Shown here: positions 1 to 8,405 of the stretch, piece by piece
Position numbering within the stretch: position 1 is the stretch's first letter
Layout: each line of letters starts with the position of its first letter
Origin: Brevundimonas terrae
GTDB lineage: Bacteria > Pseudomonadota > Alphaproteobacteria > Caulobacterales > Caulobacteraceae
DNA length: 37,539 nucleotides
Direction of reading: 5' to 3'
NCBI RefSeq assembly: GCF_011761985.1
Contig: NZ_JAASQT010000010.1
Span: 1-37,539 of the forward strand
Notes under the pieces: model-generated
The model's database searches: none
What the model was told of the DNA's origin: nothing
The model's input: the letters and a program-made list of their open reading frames with translations, nothing else
Translations under genes and position numbers: made by a program

Positions 1-61
1 GTTTCGAAGATCGTTGCCTAAGCAACGCTTTGATTTGACCCACACGGGTTAAGCCTAAAAG

Positions 62-94
62 ACGGCCCCCCGGAGCAATCCGGGGGGCCGTTTT
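62..94 (+). terminator. Rho-independent terminator of an upstream gene
   Basis: A perfect 12-bp stem (62-73 with 80-91) closes the six-base loop AGCAAT and is followed by a short T run. It must end a transcript that enters from left of the window. A near-identical terminator with compensatory pair changes follows rplA at 13618. The first 61 bases hold only a small inverted repeat (12-17 with 22-27) and no gene I can support. Confidence 0.85.
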
Positions 95-219
95 GCTGTT
101 TAATCGCAACTTATGCCCCGCTGGGGCCAAGCAGCGCACTGGTATTGGACGTATTTGGGCCTTAAGATAACGGGGCGGACGCCGAATGTTGCGCCGCGTT
201 TTGGGCTCTACCCCTTTCG

Positions 220-1539
220 ATGTTGACCATCGCTATCGTCGTTGTGCTGCTTCTTGTGGTTCTGAACGGCATTTTCGCCATGACCGAGCTTGCGGTCGTT
301 TCGTCCAGAAAATCCAAATTGCAGGCGCGCGCCGAGCGCGGGGATCGCGGTGCGCGGACAGCGCTTAAACTGGCCGAGGAGCCCACCCAGTTTCTGTCCG
401 CTGTTCAGGTCGGCATCACGCTGATCGGTATTCTGGCCGGTGCCTATGGTCAGGCCAGCATTGCGGGTGAGCTGGACAAGATGCTCGAGGCCGGTATTCC
501 GGCACTGGCCCCTTATTCGCAGGTCATCGCCACCGCTGTGGTGGTTGTGTTCATCACCTATATCTCGTTGATCGTGGGTGAACTGGTTCCCAAACGTATT
601 GCCCTGATCTTCCCCGAAGCGGTCGCGTCGAAAATGGCCGGTCCGATTTCATCGCTGGCCATTGTGATGAAGCCGTTTGTTCTGCTGCTGACAGCGTCGA
701 CATCGGGCATCCTGAAACTGATGGGGGTCAAGGATCGCGACGGTTCTGACGTGACTCAGGAAGAGGTGGAAAACATCCTTGCCGAAGGTACTTCGGCGGG
801 CCTGATCGAGCCGGAAGAGCAGGAGATGATCGAAGAGATCCTGACCCTGGGCGACCGTCCGATCCGCGTGGCCATGACGCCGCGCCACGATGTTTACTGG
901 ATTTCGCTGGGCGATGACGAGGAGACGCTGCGCAAGGACATTCGTGAATGTCCGTATTCGCGCATGGTTGTGACCCGCGACAGCGACATGGACAGCCCGC
1001 TTGGTGTTGTTCACAAGAAGGACGTTCTGGATACACTGCTGGACAAGGGGGCGATCGAGATCGCCGGTTTGATTAACGAACCGGCCTTTATCCCGCAGTC
1101 CACATCGGTTCTGAAGGCACTGGAAATCCTCAAGACTTCGCGCATCCACATGGCTTTTGTGGTGGATGAGTATGGTAATTTCGATGGCGTTGTGACCGCG
1201 ACCGATCTGCTGGAAATGATTGCTGGCGACTTCAATGAAGGCCATGACGAGGTCGATACCGGTATTCGTCTGCGCGAAGACGGTAGCTGGGCCGTGGATG
1301 GCCAGACCGATCTGGAAGAGCTGGCCGAGGCTCTGGGTGAAGAGTTCGGTGAGCATGACAGCTTCCACACGGTTGCCGGTCTGGTCCTGCACCACCTGTC
1401 GCGCCTGCCCGACGAGGGCGAGATATTGCAACTGGGCCGCTTCGAGGTCGAGGTCATCGATATGGATGACCGCCGTATCGACAAGTTGCTGTTCCGTACG
1501 CTGGTGAAAAAGCCGACGTCAGACGATAGCCACATCTAG
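220..1539 (+). CDS. CNNM/CBS-domain transporter-like protein (hemolysin TlyC/CorC family)
   Basis: This is a 439-residue inner-membrane protein of the DUF21-CBS-CorC_HlyC family. Members are often annotated as hemolysins, but evidence in the family points to divalent cation or Mg/Co efflux. Residues 1-190 form the hydrophobic DUF21 part. A tandem CBS pair follows at about 205-320, introduced by the family-typical stretch with MTPRHDV. The C-terminal CorC_HlyC domain lies at about 350-425. The length is normal for the family. ATG 220 puts the first membrane helix right at the N-terminus, as expected, although no clear Shine-Dalgarno sequence precedes it. The gene stands alone between two terminators (62-94 and 1571-1599). 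Its link to the neighbouring cyd genes is unknown. Confidence 0.88.
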   Translation: MLTIAIVVVLLLVVLNGIFAMTELAVVSSRKSKLQARAERGDRGARTALKLAEEPTQFLSAVQVGITLIGILAGAYGQASIAGELDKMLEAGIPALAPYSQVIATAVVVVFITYISLIVGELVPKRIALIFPEAVASKMAGPISSLAIVMKPFVLLLTASTSGILKLMGVKDRDGSDVTQEEVENILAEGTSAGLIEPEEQEMIEEILTLGDRPIRVAMTPRHDVYWISLGDDEETLRKDIRECPYSRMVVTRDSDMDSPLGVVHKKDVLDTLLDKGAIEIAGLINEPAFIPQSTSVLKALEILKTSRIHMAFVVDEYGNFDGVVTATDLLEMIAGDFNEGHDEVDTGIRLREDGSWAVDGQTDLEELAEALGEEFGEHDSFHTVAGLVLHHLSRLPDEGEILQLGRFEVEVIDMDDRRIDKLLFRTLVKKPTSDDSHI

Positions 1540-1570
1540 GACGGCACCGTCCGATACTGTGCATAAAGAA

Positions 1571-1599
1571 AGGCCCGCCAATCACTGGCGGGCCTTTTT
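1571..1599. terminator. Bidirectional terminator between the CBS protein gene and the cydDC unit
   Basis: A perfect 10-bp stem (1571-1580 with 1586-1595) has a five-base loop. It is followed by T5 on the plus strand and by a T-rich CTTTCTTT tail on the minus strand. It lies between two convergent units and can end both. Confidence 0.85.
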
Positions 1600-1619
1600 C
1601 TATAGTCGTTTTTGGCCGG

Positions 1620-1730
1620 TTATTTGCGCGCCGGAAGATTGCTCCATACGGACACGAAACCCAGTACCAGCATGAAGATGATAAAGGCTCCGGCCATGGC
1701 GGAAACGGTCAGGGTGGCGACGAGGGACAT
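1620..1730 (-). CDS. 36-residue single-pass membrane protein downstream of cydDC
   Basis: I do not recognise this small protein. It is 36 residues: a short polar start (MSLVATLTVS), one hydrophobic helix at about residues 11-29 with a central IIFMLVLGF, and a short basic tail ending NLPARK. An AGGAG ribosome binding site lies eight bases before the ATG at 1730, so translation is plausible. It is the last gene of the minus-strand cydD-cydC unit, 58 bases after the cydC stop, and ends just before a terminator. It resembles CydX only in being a short single-helix protein. The tryptophan-rich start typical of CydX is absent, and a normal cydX exists at 8111. It might be a small partner of CydDC or of the oxidase, but that is inference from position only. 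Confidence 0.7.
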   Translation of the reverse strand: MSLVATLTVSAMAGAFIIFMLVLGFVSVWSNLPARK

Positions 1731-1778
1731 GTGAAATCTCCTTTTGACGCACCCTATGAAACCCGCCGCTTACAAGCG

Positions 1779-1792
1779 TTGCGATAGATCAA
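1779..1792 (-). promoter_or_regulatory. Possible degenerate FNR box before the 36-residue protein
   Basis: On the minus strand the sequence reads TTGATCTATCGCAA, which is one perfect half-site and one degenerate half-site. It overlaps the end of cydC and is centred 55 bases before the ATG at 1730. That is similar to the spacing of the perfect box before the gene at 10486. It could be chance. Confidence 0.35.
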
Positions 1793-3465
1793 ACAACGCG
1801 AGTTTGTGAGCGGTTTTCAGCTTGGGCCGGCACATGAATTTCGACGCGTCCCAAGGCATCACGGCCGCTGACAATGCCGATCTCGTTGCAGAGTTTAAGC
1901 GGCGCAGGGCGGTGGCTGATCAGGATCAGGCCCTGTCCGGTCCGCTTGAGGCGGGTGTCCAGACGTTCGATAATGCGGGCCTCGGTGGCGCCATCCAGAC
2001 CTTCGGTCGGTTCGTCGAGAACGAGGAAGGGCGCGTTGCGCAGATAGGCACGGGCCAGCCCCAGACGGCGCCGTTCGCCACCCGACAGATAGCGGGCATT
2101 CTCGCCCAGCGGCATGTCCAGCCCTTGCGAGGACAGGCGCAGGCGTTGGGCAAGACAGGCATCCTCAAGTGCCGCCCACAATTCTTCATCGCTGGACTTG
2201 GGGGCGGCCAGACGCAGGTTTTGCGCCACCGTCCCCGTGATGAACTGGGCCTGTTGCGGGGCGTAGGAGAACAGGGCACGTGCCTGTTGCGGGCTGACGT
2301 CGCCAAGGTCATGGCCGTCGAGACGGATGGTGCCGGACACTACAGGGCGAAGATACATCAACTGTTCAACCAGCGTGGTCTTGCCCGAACCGGATGGACC
2401 GCCGATGCCCAGACGGCCACGCGTATCCAGAACATATTGGCCATAGATGTCTATGCGCGGTTGGACAGGTGCGTCGGTGTTGTCTTTGGGGGCAGCAACC
2501 AGCGGCTCCAGCCGTTCCATGGCGGCATCAATAGACCCCTTGTGCGACAGGGTGCCGATCAGGGTGCCTGCCGCGTCCAGCACGGCAATACTGCCGAGCA
2601 GGGCCAGTGCGATCAGGGCGGCGGGCTGGCTGGCGGCTGTGACAAACACGGCGACAACCGCGATGGCCATGGCGAGGGTCTGGCACAGGCTCTGCCAGCC
2701 GCTGCCGATCGAAAGGCGGCGCTGGGCAGTTTCATAGAGGTTTGCGCTGGCGAGGATCTGGTCTCTGGCCTGTTGGGTCATGCCATAGGCGCGAAGCTCG
2801 GGGGCAGCGGCCATCAGGGTGGTCAGTTCATGCTTGAACGCGCCCGCCGCAATGCGGGTGTCGCGGCCTGGTTTGTCGGTGGCGAACTTGGCCAGTGTGA
2901 TGGCGACAAGAATATAGACCCCGCCGATTGCCGCGACAGTCAGGGCCGTGACGGGGCTGGCAAAGGCACACAGTATAATGCCCGCCAGCAGGGCGGCACC
3001 GGCACCCCAAGGCGCGGACAGCCGCACAAAGCGGTCCTGGATGGCGTCCACATCCTGAAGCAGACGGGTCGAGGTCTCGCCTGACGACAGGCCAAGGCTG
3101 ATGGCCGGATCGGCGCGGGTGATATTGTCGAACAGTTGCGGGCGCAGCTTGGCCAGCGCATGCAGGGCGGCATCGTGGCCGATGACGCGCTCGCCATAGC
3201 GGCCACCTGTACGCAGGATGGCCAACATGCGGATCATGGCGCTGGGGACCATGTAGTTGAAGGTCATGGCCACGACCGAACCGGCAAGTCCCGCAATGGC
3301 CGATGACGTCAGGAACCATGCCGAAATGCCCAGCAGCACAACCGCGGCAGCCGAGACAATCATGGCGCAGATGCTGGCAGCGACGAGACGGCCCGCCTGT
3401 GCCTTTTCCTGTGCGGCAACAAGCTGGCGAATGCCGGAGCGTTGATTCATCAGGCGCGCCTTCAC
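1789..3465 (-). CDS. cydC: CydC, ABC transporter subunit required for cytochrome bd assembly
   Basis: This is one half of the heterodimeric CydDC exporter of glutathione and cysteine, which is needed to assemble cytochrome bd in the periplasmic face of the membrane. The N-terminal membrane domain (about residues 25-290) contains the CydC-typical ISAWFLTSSAIAGLAG and GGRYGERV stretches. The ATPase domain has a Walker A (GGPSGSGKTT), the signature LSGGERRRLGLARAYL and a Walker B with FLVLDEPTEGLD. The length of 558 residues is normal. The start at 3465 is a GTG that overlaps the cydD stop codon by four bases, which suggests translational coupling. An in-frame ATG at 3450 is the alternative start. 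Confidence 0.93.
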   Translation of the reverse strand: MKARLMNQRSGIRQLVAAQEKAQAGRLVAASICAMIVSAAAVVLLGISAWFLTSSAIAGLAGSVVAMTFNYMVPSAMIRMLAILRTGGRYGERVIGHDAALHALAKLRPQLFDNITRADPAISLGLSSGETSTRLLQDVDAIQDRFVRLSAPWGAGAALLAGIILCAFASPVTALTVAAIGGVYILVAITLAKFATDKPGRDTRIAAGAFKHELTTLMAAAPELRAYGMTQQARDQILASANLYETAQRRLSIGSGWQSLCQTLAMAIAVVAVFVTAASQPAALIALALLGSIAVLDAAGTLIGTLSHKGSIDAAMERLEPLVAAPKDNTDAPVQPRIDIYGQYVLDTRGRLGIGGPSGSGKTTLVEQLMYLRPVVSGTIRLDGHDLGDVSPQQARALFSYAPQQAQFITGTVAQNLRLAAPKSSDEELWAALEDACLAQRLRLSSQGLDMPLGENARYLSGGERRRLGLARAYLRNAPFLVLDEPTEGLDGATEARIIERLDTRLKRTGQGLILISHRPAPLKLCNEIGIVSGRDALGRVEIHVPAQAENRSQTRVV

Positions 3466-5132
3466 GACAGCTCCACCACGGTATCGGCCAGCGCGGCCAC
3501 GGCGTCGGAATGGGTGGCGATCAGGGTGGTGCGGCCCTCGCTGGCCTGTTTGATGATGGCCAGCAGAGCCTGTTCGGATGCGGCATCCAGATGGGCCGTG
3601 GGTTCGTCCAGTAGCAGGATCGGGGCGGGCTTGAGGAAGGCGCGGGCGAGGCCGAGACGGCGGCGTTCTCCACCCGACAGGCCACCACCACGCTCGTCGA
3701 TGTTTCTGGCCAGATCGCCACGAAGACCGGCCTTGGCGGCGGCTTCCATGATCTGGCGGGTCGAGGCTTGCGGCAGGGCGATGCGGATATTGTCCTCCAG
3801 CGTACCGGGGATCACCATGGGGGCCTGACCCGCATAGGCGATGGATGCAGACAGGTCTTCGCCCGACGCCAACGGCTCGCCGTCGATCAGGATTTGGCCG
3901 CCCGACAGGGGCGACAGGCCCAGCAGCAGATGGATCAGGCTGGACTTGCCCGTACCGCTGGCGCCGATCAGGGCGATGGTGCGTCCGGTGGGTACGGTCA
4001 GGCTGAAATCGCTGATGACCGGCGCGGCATCGCCATAGGTAATCGTGACCTTGTCAAAGGTCAGGGCGGGGGCGTGATGCAGGTTGATGCTGCGGGTCAC
4101 AGCGGCAGGCGCGGCCTGTTCCAGTGCTTGCAGGTGCGGCACGGCAGAATCAGCGGCCTGACGGTCGTGATAGGCGGCGGCCAGACGGCGCATCGGCTGA
4201 TAGACCTCGGGGGCGAGGGCCAGCAGGAAGAAGGCCTGCCCCAGTGTCAGGACATCGGGGGCCGGAAACGGCAAAAGACGCAGCAGGTTAAAGCCGCAAT
4301 AGACGGCCACCAGTGCCACTGCCAGTGCCGAGAAGAATTCAAGAATGGCCGAGGACAGGAAGGCGACCTTCAAAACCTTGGAGGTCCGGCGCGCCAGTTC
4401 GTCGGAGGCGCGGGCGATCTGGCGGCTTTGCTGGGTTTCGGACTGGAAGGCGAGGATGGCGGGCAGGGCGCGGATACGGTCCAGAAACAGGCCCGACAGG
4501 CGCTCCATGGCGACAAACTGGCGACGGCTTTCGGCAGCGGCAGCCATACCTGTCAGGGCCATGCCGATGACGAAGGGCAAGAGGGTGAAAACCAGTATCC
4601 CTGCCGTGAACGGACTGACGACAGCGGCGGCGGCGATCAGAACCAGCGGCGAGACAACGGCGGCTGTCTTAATCGGGCGAAAGCGGGTGATGAAACCGTC
4701 CAGAGCATCCACGCCTTCGACGGCGGCGGCCATGGCCTCGGAATCAGACAGCTTGCCGCTGAAGACACCCGACATCAGGCGGCCACGCAGAGCGGATTTG
4801 ATCGACTGACTCAGATGCGAGGCGCTGAGGGTTGCGGCCTGTCCCAGCACACCGCGCAATAACAGGCTGCCGACGGCCAATGCCGCCCCCGGAGTGACGG
4901 CCTTCAGAACCGATGCTGCGCCGGGATCGGCCAGAGCGGGCACAATGGCCCCCAATGCCAGACCCAGACCGGCGGCAAAACCGATGGCGGGCACCACATC
5001 GGCAATCACCAGAGCGGCGGACAGTGTCGCGCGTTTCTTCCATGGCGCGGTCGCGGCCGACAGCCAGTTTGCTGCCGCGCGGCTGGCTTCTTTGGAGGCG
5101 GGGTCGGGTGATTGAATGTCGGTGGCCGTCAT
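3462..5132 (-). CDS. cydD: CydD, ABC transporter subunit required for cytochrome bd assembly
   Basis: This is the partner of CydC. The six-helix membrane domain covers about residues 30-310. It is followed by an ATPase domain with Walker A (GASGTGKSS), the signature LSGGERRRLGLARAFL and a Walker B ending LLLDEPTAHLD. I chose the ATG at 5132 (556 residues, starting MTATDIQSP). A TTG at 5168 in the same frame would add 12 residues. Neither start has a strong ribosome binding site. The gene diverges from cydA, and a perfect FNR box lies in between at 5261-5274, about 130 bases before this start. In many bacteria cydD and cydC follow cydAB; here they are transcribed away from it. Confidence 0.92.
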   Translation of the reverse strand: MTATDIQSPDPASKEASRAAANWLSAATAPWKKRATLSAALVIADVVPAIGFAAGLGLALGAIVPALADPGAASVLKAVTPGAALAVGSLLLRGVLGQAATLSASHLSQSIKSALRGRLMSGVFSGKLSDSEAMAAAVEGVDALDGFITRFRPIKTAAVVSPLVLIAAAAVVSPFTAGILVFTLLPFVIGMALTGMAAAAESRRQFVAMERLSGLFLDRIRALPAILAFQSETQQSRQIARASDELARRTSKVLKVAFLSSAILEFFSALAVALVAVYCGFNLLRLLPFPAPDVLTLGQAFFLLALAPEVYQPMRRLAAAYHDRQAADSAVPHLQALEQAAPAAVTRSINLHHAPALTFDKVTITYGDAAPVISDFSLTVPTGRTIALIGASGTGKSSLIHLLLGLSPLSGGQILIDGEPLASGEDLSASIAYAGQAPMVIPGTLEDNIRIALPQASTRQIMEAAAKAGLRGDLARNIDERGGGLSGGERRRLGLARAFLKPAPILLLDEPTAHLDAASEQALLAIIKQASEGRTTLIATHSDAVAALADTVVELS

Positions 5133-5260
5133 GATGTCTGTTCTAAATGCGTCTGAAGGACTTGCCAAAGAAGCAAACGACAGATTTGGTAGGCGTTATG
5201 TCCAAGGACCAAAAGTCCAATGGGCCAAAGACGACTTAGTGACGGATCAGTGCGTAGGCT

Positions 5261-5274
5261 TTGATCAGGATCAA
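5261..5274. promoter_or_regulatory. Perfect FNR/FixK-type box between cydD and cydA
   Basis: TTGATCAGGATCAA matches the FNR consensus TTGAT-N4-ATCAA exactly. It is centred 80 bases before the cydA ATG. A class II arrangement would place a -10 near 5294-5299 (GATTAA) and a transcript start near 5309. Read the other way, it lies about 135 bases before cydD and could serve both directions. The probable ligand protein is the FnrL encoded at 9116-9856. Confidence 0.85.
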
Positions 5275-5347
5275 GGCCATCTGTTTGTTGTGAGATTAAG
5301 CGACACACAATGCCGGTTTTTACACTGGCGGTCAGGAGCCTTTTGTC

Positions 5348-6916
5348 ATGGTCGACCTAGCGGTCGTGGACCTATCGCGCCTTCAGTTTGCACTGACGGC
5401 GCTGTACCACTTTCTATTCGTGCCCCTCACATTGGGGCTGTCCTTCATGCTGGTCATCATGGAGTCGATCTATGTGATGACCCGTCGGCCGATCTGGCGG
5501 ACGATCACCCGTTTCTGGGGCACAATCTTCGGCATCAACTTCGTGCTGGGTGTCGCTACCGGCCTGACGATGGAATTCCAGTTCGGGATGAACTGGTCCT
5601 ACTATTCCCACTATGTCGGGGACATCTTCGGGGCTCCGCTGGCCATTGAGGGCCTGATGGCCTTCTTCATGGAAGCGACCTTTGTCGGCCTGATGTTCTT
5701 TGGCTGGGACAAGCTGAAACCGCATGCCCACCTGTTTGTTACCTTCCTAGTGGCACTGGGCACCAACCTGTCGGCCCTGTGGATTCTGGTGGCCAACGGC
5801 TGGATGCAAAACCCTGTGGGCGCGGCGTTCAATCCTGACACCATGCGTATGGAAGTCACCGACTTTATGGCGGTGATCTTCAACCCTGTGGCCCAAGCCA
5901 AGTTCGTTCACACCGTGTCGGCGGGCTATGTCTGTGCTGCGGTTGTCGTGCTGGGTATTTCGGCCTTCTACCTGCTGAAAGGCAAACACAGGGGCTTTGC
6001 CAAACGCTCGATGACTGTGGCTGCTGCATTTGGTCTGTTGTCGTCGCTGTCGGTTGTCGTTCTGGGCGATGAGTCGGGCTATGCCCTGACCGATAACCAG
6101 AAGATGAAACTGGCCGCTCTGGAGGCCATGTGGCACACCGAAGAGGCTCCGGCGGGACTGACCTTGATCGGTTTCCCCAGCCTTGAAGACCGCAAGACCC
6201 ACGCAGAAATCAAAATCCCTTATGTTCTGGGCCTGATCGCAACGCGTAGCGTGGACCGTCCGGTGGAAGGTATCCTGTCTCTGGTTGCCGTGGCCGAAGA
6301 CCGCATTGAACGCGGTGTGGTGGCCTATGATGCGCTGGAACGTATCAAGGCCAATCCCCAGGACATGGAAGCGCGTGGCCAGTTTGAAACCGTGCGCAAT
6401 GATCTGGGCTATGGCCTGCTGCTGAAACGCTATGTCGAGGATCCGCGTCTGGCTACGCCAGAGCAGATCAAGGAAGCGGCATGGTTCACCGTACCGAACG
6501 TGCCGGTGATGTTCTGGGCCTTCCGCTTCATGGCGGGTATCGGGGTTCTGATGATCGGTCTGTTCGGAACCGCCTTTGTGCTGTGCACCCTGCGCAAGCA
6601 CGATACCAAATGGTTCCTGATGCTGGCGGTTGCGGCCATTCCTCTGCCGTGGATTGCCATCGAGGCCGGCTGGATTCTGGCCGAGGTCGGACGTCAGCCC
6701 TGGGCCGTTGAAGGCGTTCTGCCGACCTTCCTGGGCGCATCCAGCCTGACGGTTGCGCAACTATGGACCACGATTGTCTGCTTCACCCTGCTGTATGGCG
6801 TGCTTGCCGTGGTCGAGGTCGGTCTGATCCTGCGCACGATCAAGAAGGGTCCGTTCGCCGAACAGGAAGCCCGCGAAGCCGAAGCCAGCACGGAAGGCGA
6901 ACCGGCGGTCGTCTGA
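5348..6916 (+). CDS. cydA: Cytochrome bd ubiquinol oxidase subunit I
   Basis: CydA oxidises quinol and carries the hemes of the high-affinity terminal oxidase in the inner membrane. The heme ligands are in place: His21 (in ALYHFLF), His188 (in KFVHTVSAGYV) and Met395 (in AFRFMAG). The conserved acidic residues Glu101 and Glu109 are present. The GRQPW motif is at 448-452. The loop between DESGYA (241-246) and GYGLLLKRY (354-362) is long, as in the E. coli-type enzyme rather than the short-loop cyanide-insensitive oxidases. The length is 522 residues. An AGGAG sequence lies about ten bases before the ATG. It is the first gene of cydABX, 26 bases before cydB, downstream of a perfect FNR box. Confidence 0.97.
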   Translation: MVDLAVVDLSRLQFALTALYHFLFVPLTLGLSFMLVIMESIYVMTRRPIWRTITRFWGTIFGINFVLGVATGLTMEFQFGMNWSYYSHYVGDIFGAPLAIEGLMAFFMEATFVGLMFFGWDKLKPHAHLFVTFLVALGTNLSALWILVANGWMQNPVGAAFNPDTMRMEVTDFMAVIFNPVAQAKFVHTVSAGYVCAAVVVLGISAFYLLKGKHRGFAKRSMTVAAAFGLLSSLSVVVLGDESGYALTDNQKMKLAALEAMWHTEEAPAGLTLIGFPSLEDRKTHAEIKIPYVLGLIATRSVDRPVEGILSLVAVAEDRIERGVVAYDALERIKANPQDMEARGQFETVRNDLGYGLLLKRYVEDPRLATPEQIKEAAWFTVPNVPVMFWAFRFMAGIGVLMIGLFGTAFVLCTLRKHDTKWFLMLAVAAIPLPWIAIEAGWILAEVGRQPWAVEGVLPTFLGASSLTVAQLWTTIVCFTLLYGVLAVVEVGLILRTIKKGPFAEQEAREAEASTEGEPAVV

Positions 6917-6942
6917 CCTCCGGTCGTTGAAGGAAAAGAGAG

Positions 6943-8091
6943 ATGGAACTTCTTCTCGACTACACCACCCTCCGCCTGATCTGGTGGGGATTGCTGGGCG
7001 TGCTGTTGATCGGCTTTGCCCTGACCGACGGGTTCGATATGGGCGTCGGGGCCTTGTTGCCCTTCGTCGCCAAGACGGACGAAGAGCGCCGCATGGTCAT
7101 CAACACCATCGGCGCGACATGGGAAGGCAATCAGGTCTGGTTCATTGTCGGCGGCGCGGCGATCTTTGCCGCATGGCCACAGGTCTATGCCGTCAGCTTC
7201 TCGGGCTTCTATCTGGCGATGTTCCTCGTGCTGTCCGCGCTGATCCTGCGTCCGGTATCGTTCAAATATCGCTCCAAACGCCCCGAGGCCCGCTGGCGCT
7301 CGATGTGGGACTGGGGCCTGTTTGTCGGCAGCTTCGTTCCGGCACTGGTGTTCGGGGTTGCGGTCGGTAACGTCCTGATGGGCGCACCTTTCCGCCTGAC
7401 CAGCGACCTACGCAGCTTCTATGAAGGCAGCCTGCTGGGTCTGTTCACGCCGTTCACCCTGATCTGCGGTCTGTTGTCGGTGTCCATGCTGGTTCTGCAT
7501 GGCGCGGCATGGCTGTCGGTCAAGGGCGAAGAAGGTGTGGTGCTGAAACGCGCCCGCGCGATCGGTACGGTTGCCGCAGTGGCCAGCCTCGTTCTGTTCG
7601 CGATTGGCGGGGCCATGGTGGCCTTTGGCGATATGGGCTTCCGTATCACTGGCGTTGTGGACACGGCTGGCGCATCGAACCCGCTGCGCACCGCTGTCGA
7701 AGCTGCACCGGGTGCATGGATGGACAATTATGGTCGCTATCCGTGGATGATCATCGCGCCGGTTCTCGGTTTTGCAGGCGCGGCAATCGGCCTGTTGGGA
7801 ATGTGGCGCAAGTCGGCGGCACTGGCCTTTGGTGGCTCCTCGGCTTCGGCTGTCGGGATTATCTCGACCGTCGGTCTGTCGATGTTCCCGTTCATCCTGC
7901 CCAGCTCGATCAATGCCCAGTCCAGCCTGACGGTCTGGAACGCATCGTCCAGCCACCTGACCCTGTTCATCATGTTGATCGTGGTCGTGGTCTTCCTGCC
8001 CTTCGTCCTTCTCTACACCGCCTGGGTCTACAAGGTGCTGTGGGGGCGTTCGACCGAGGCAGAACTGAAAACCAACCCTGACCTGTACTGA
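6943..8091 (+). CDS. cydB: Cytochrome bd ubiquinol oxidase subunit II
   Basis: CydB is the second large membrane subunit, structurally paired with CydA. The N-terminus has the family-defining ALTDGFDMGVGALLPF, then the NTIGATWEGNQVWFI stretch. Several hydrophobic helices follow through to residue 370. The length of 382 residues is typical. The ATG follows a purine-rich site (AAGGAAAAGAGAG). The gene lies 26 bases after cydA and 19 bases before cydX, so all three probably share one transcript. Confidence 0.97.
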   Translation: MELLLDYTTLRLIWWGLLGVLLIGFALTDGFDMGVGALLPFVAKTDEERRMVINTIGATWEGNQVWFIVGGAAIFAAWPQVYAVSFSGFYLAMFLVLSALILRPVSFKYRSKRPEARWRSMWDWGLFVGSFVPALVFGVAVGNVLMGAPFRLTSDLRSFYEGSLLGLFTPFTLICGLLSVSMLVLHGAAWLSVKGEEGVVLKRARAIGTVAAVASLVLFAIGGAMVAFGDMGFRITGVVDTAGASNPLRTAVEAAPGAWMDNYGRYPWMIIAPVLGFAGAAIGLLGMWRKSAALAFGGSSASAVGIISTVGLSMFPFILPSSINAQSSLTVWNASSSHLTLFIMLIVVVVFLPFVLLYTAWVYKVLWGRSTEAELKTNPDLY

Positions 8092-8110
8092 GGCTTAAGG
8101 AGAAACTCTG

Positions 8111-8230
8111 ATGTGGTATTTCGCCTGGATTTTGGGCCTCGGTCTGGCCGTCGCGTTCGGCGTTCTGAACGGCCTGTGGCACGAGTTCCGTCTGTTTGAC
8201 GAAGGTGATGAGGGCCATTCCGAACCCTGA
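8111..8230 (+). CDS. cydX: CydX, small subunit of cytochrome bd oxidase
   Basis: This 39-residue protein starts MWYFAWILG, the signature of the CydX/YbgT family. A single membrane helix runs to about residue 23 and a charged tail includes WHEFRLFDEGDE. CydX binds beside CydA and is needed for stable, active oxidase. It is the last gene of cydABX, preceded by AAGGAG, and is followed directly by a strong terminator. Confidence 0.93.
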   Translation: MWYFAWILGLGLAVAFGVLNGLWHEFRLFDEGDEGHSEP

Positions 8231-8256
8231 CCTTCGGACATGACCTGAATAAGAAG

Positions 8257-8287
8257 CCCTCTTCGGTAAAGCCGAAGAGGGTTTTTT
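8257..8287 (+). terminator. Rho-independent terminator of cydABX
   Basis: A perfect 10-bp stem (8257-8266 with 8272-8281) with a five-base loop is followed by six T residues. It isolates the oxidase operon from the ompW gene downstream. Confidence 0.92.
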
Positions 8288-8307
8288 ATTTATTGTATTT
8301 CAAATAG

Positions 8308-8321
8308 TTGAGGCAGATCAA
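8308..8321 (+). promoter_or_regulatory. Near-consensus FNR box before ompW
   Basis: TTGAGGCAGATCAA differs from the FNR consensus at one base of the left half-site. It is centred about 91 bases before the ompW ATG, inside the only intergenic stretch available for an ompW promoter. In enterobacteria ompW is a known FNR/ArcA target, which fits. Confidence 0.65.
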
Positions 8322-8405
8322 AGCCATGATAAATCCAGAAGAGCACAGTCGATCCCGACATTGAGGCCCATCCTTTTCTTGGGCCATGTATCGAGGAAGA
8401 CTTAA

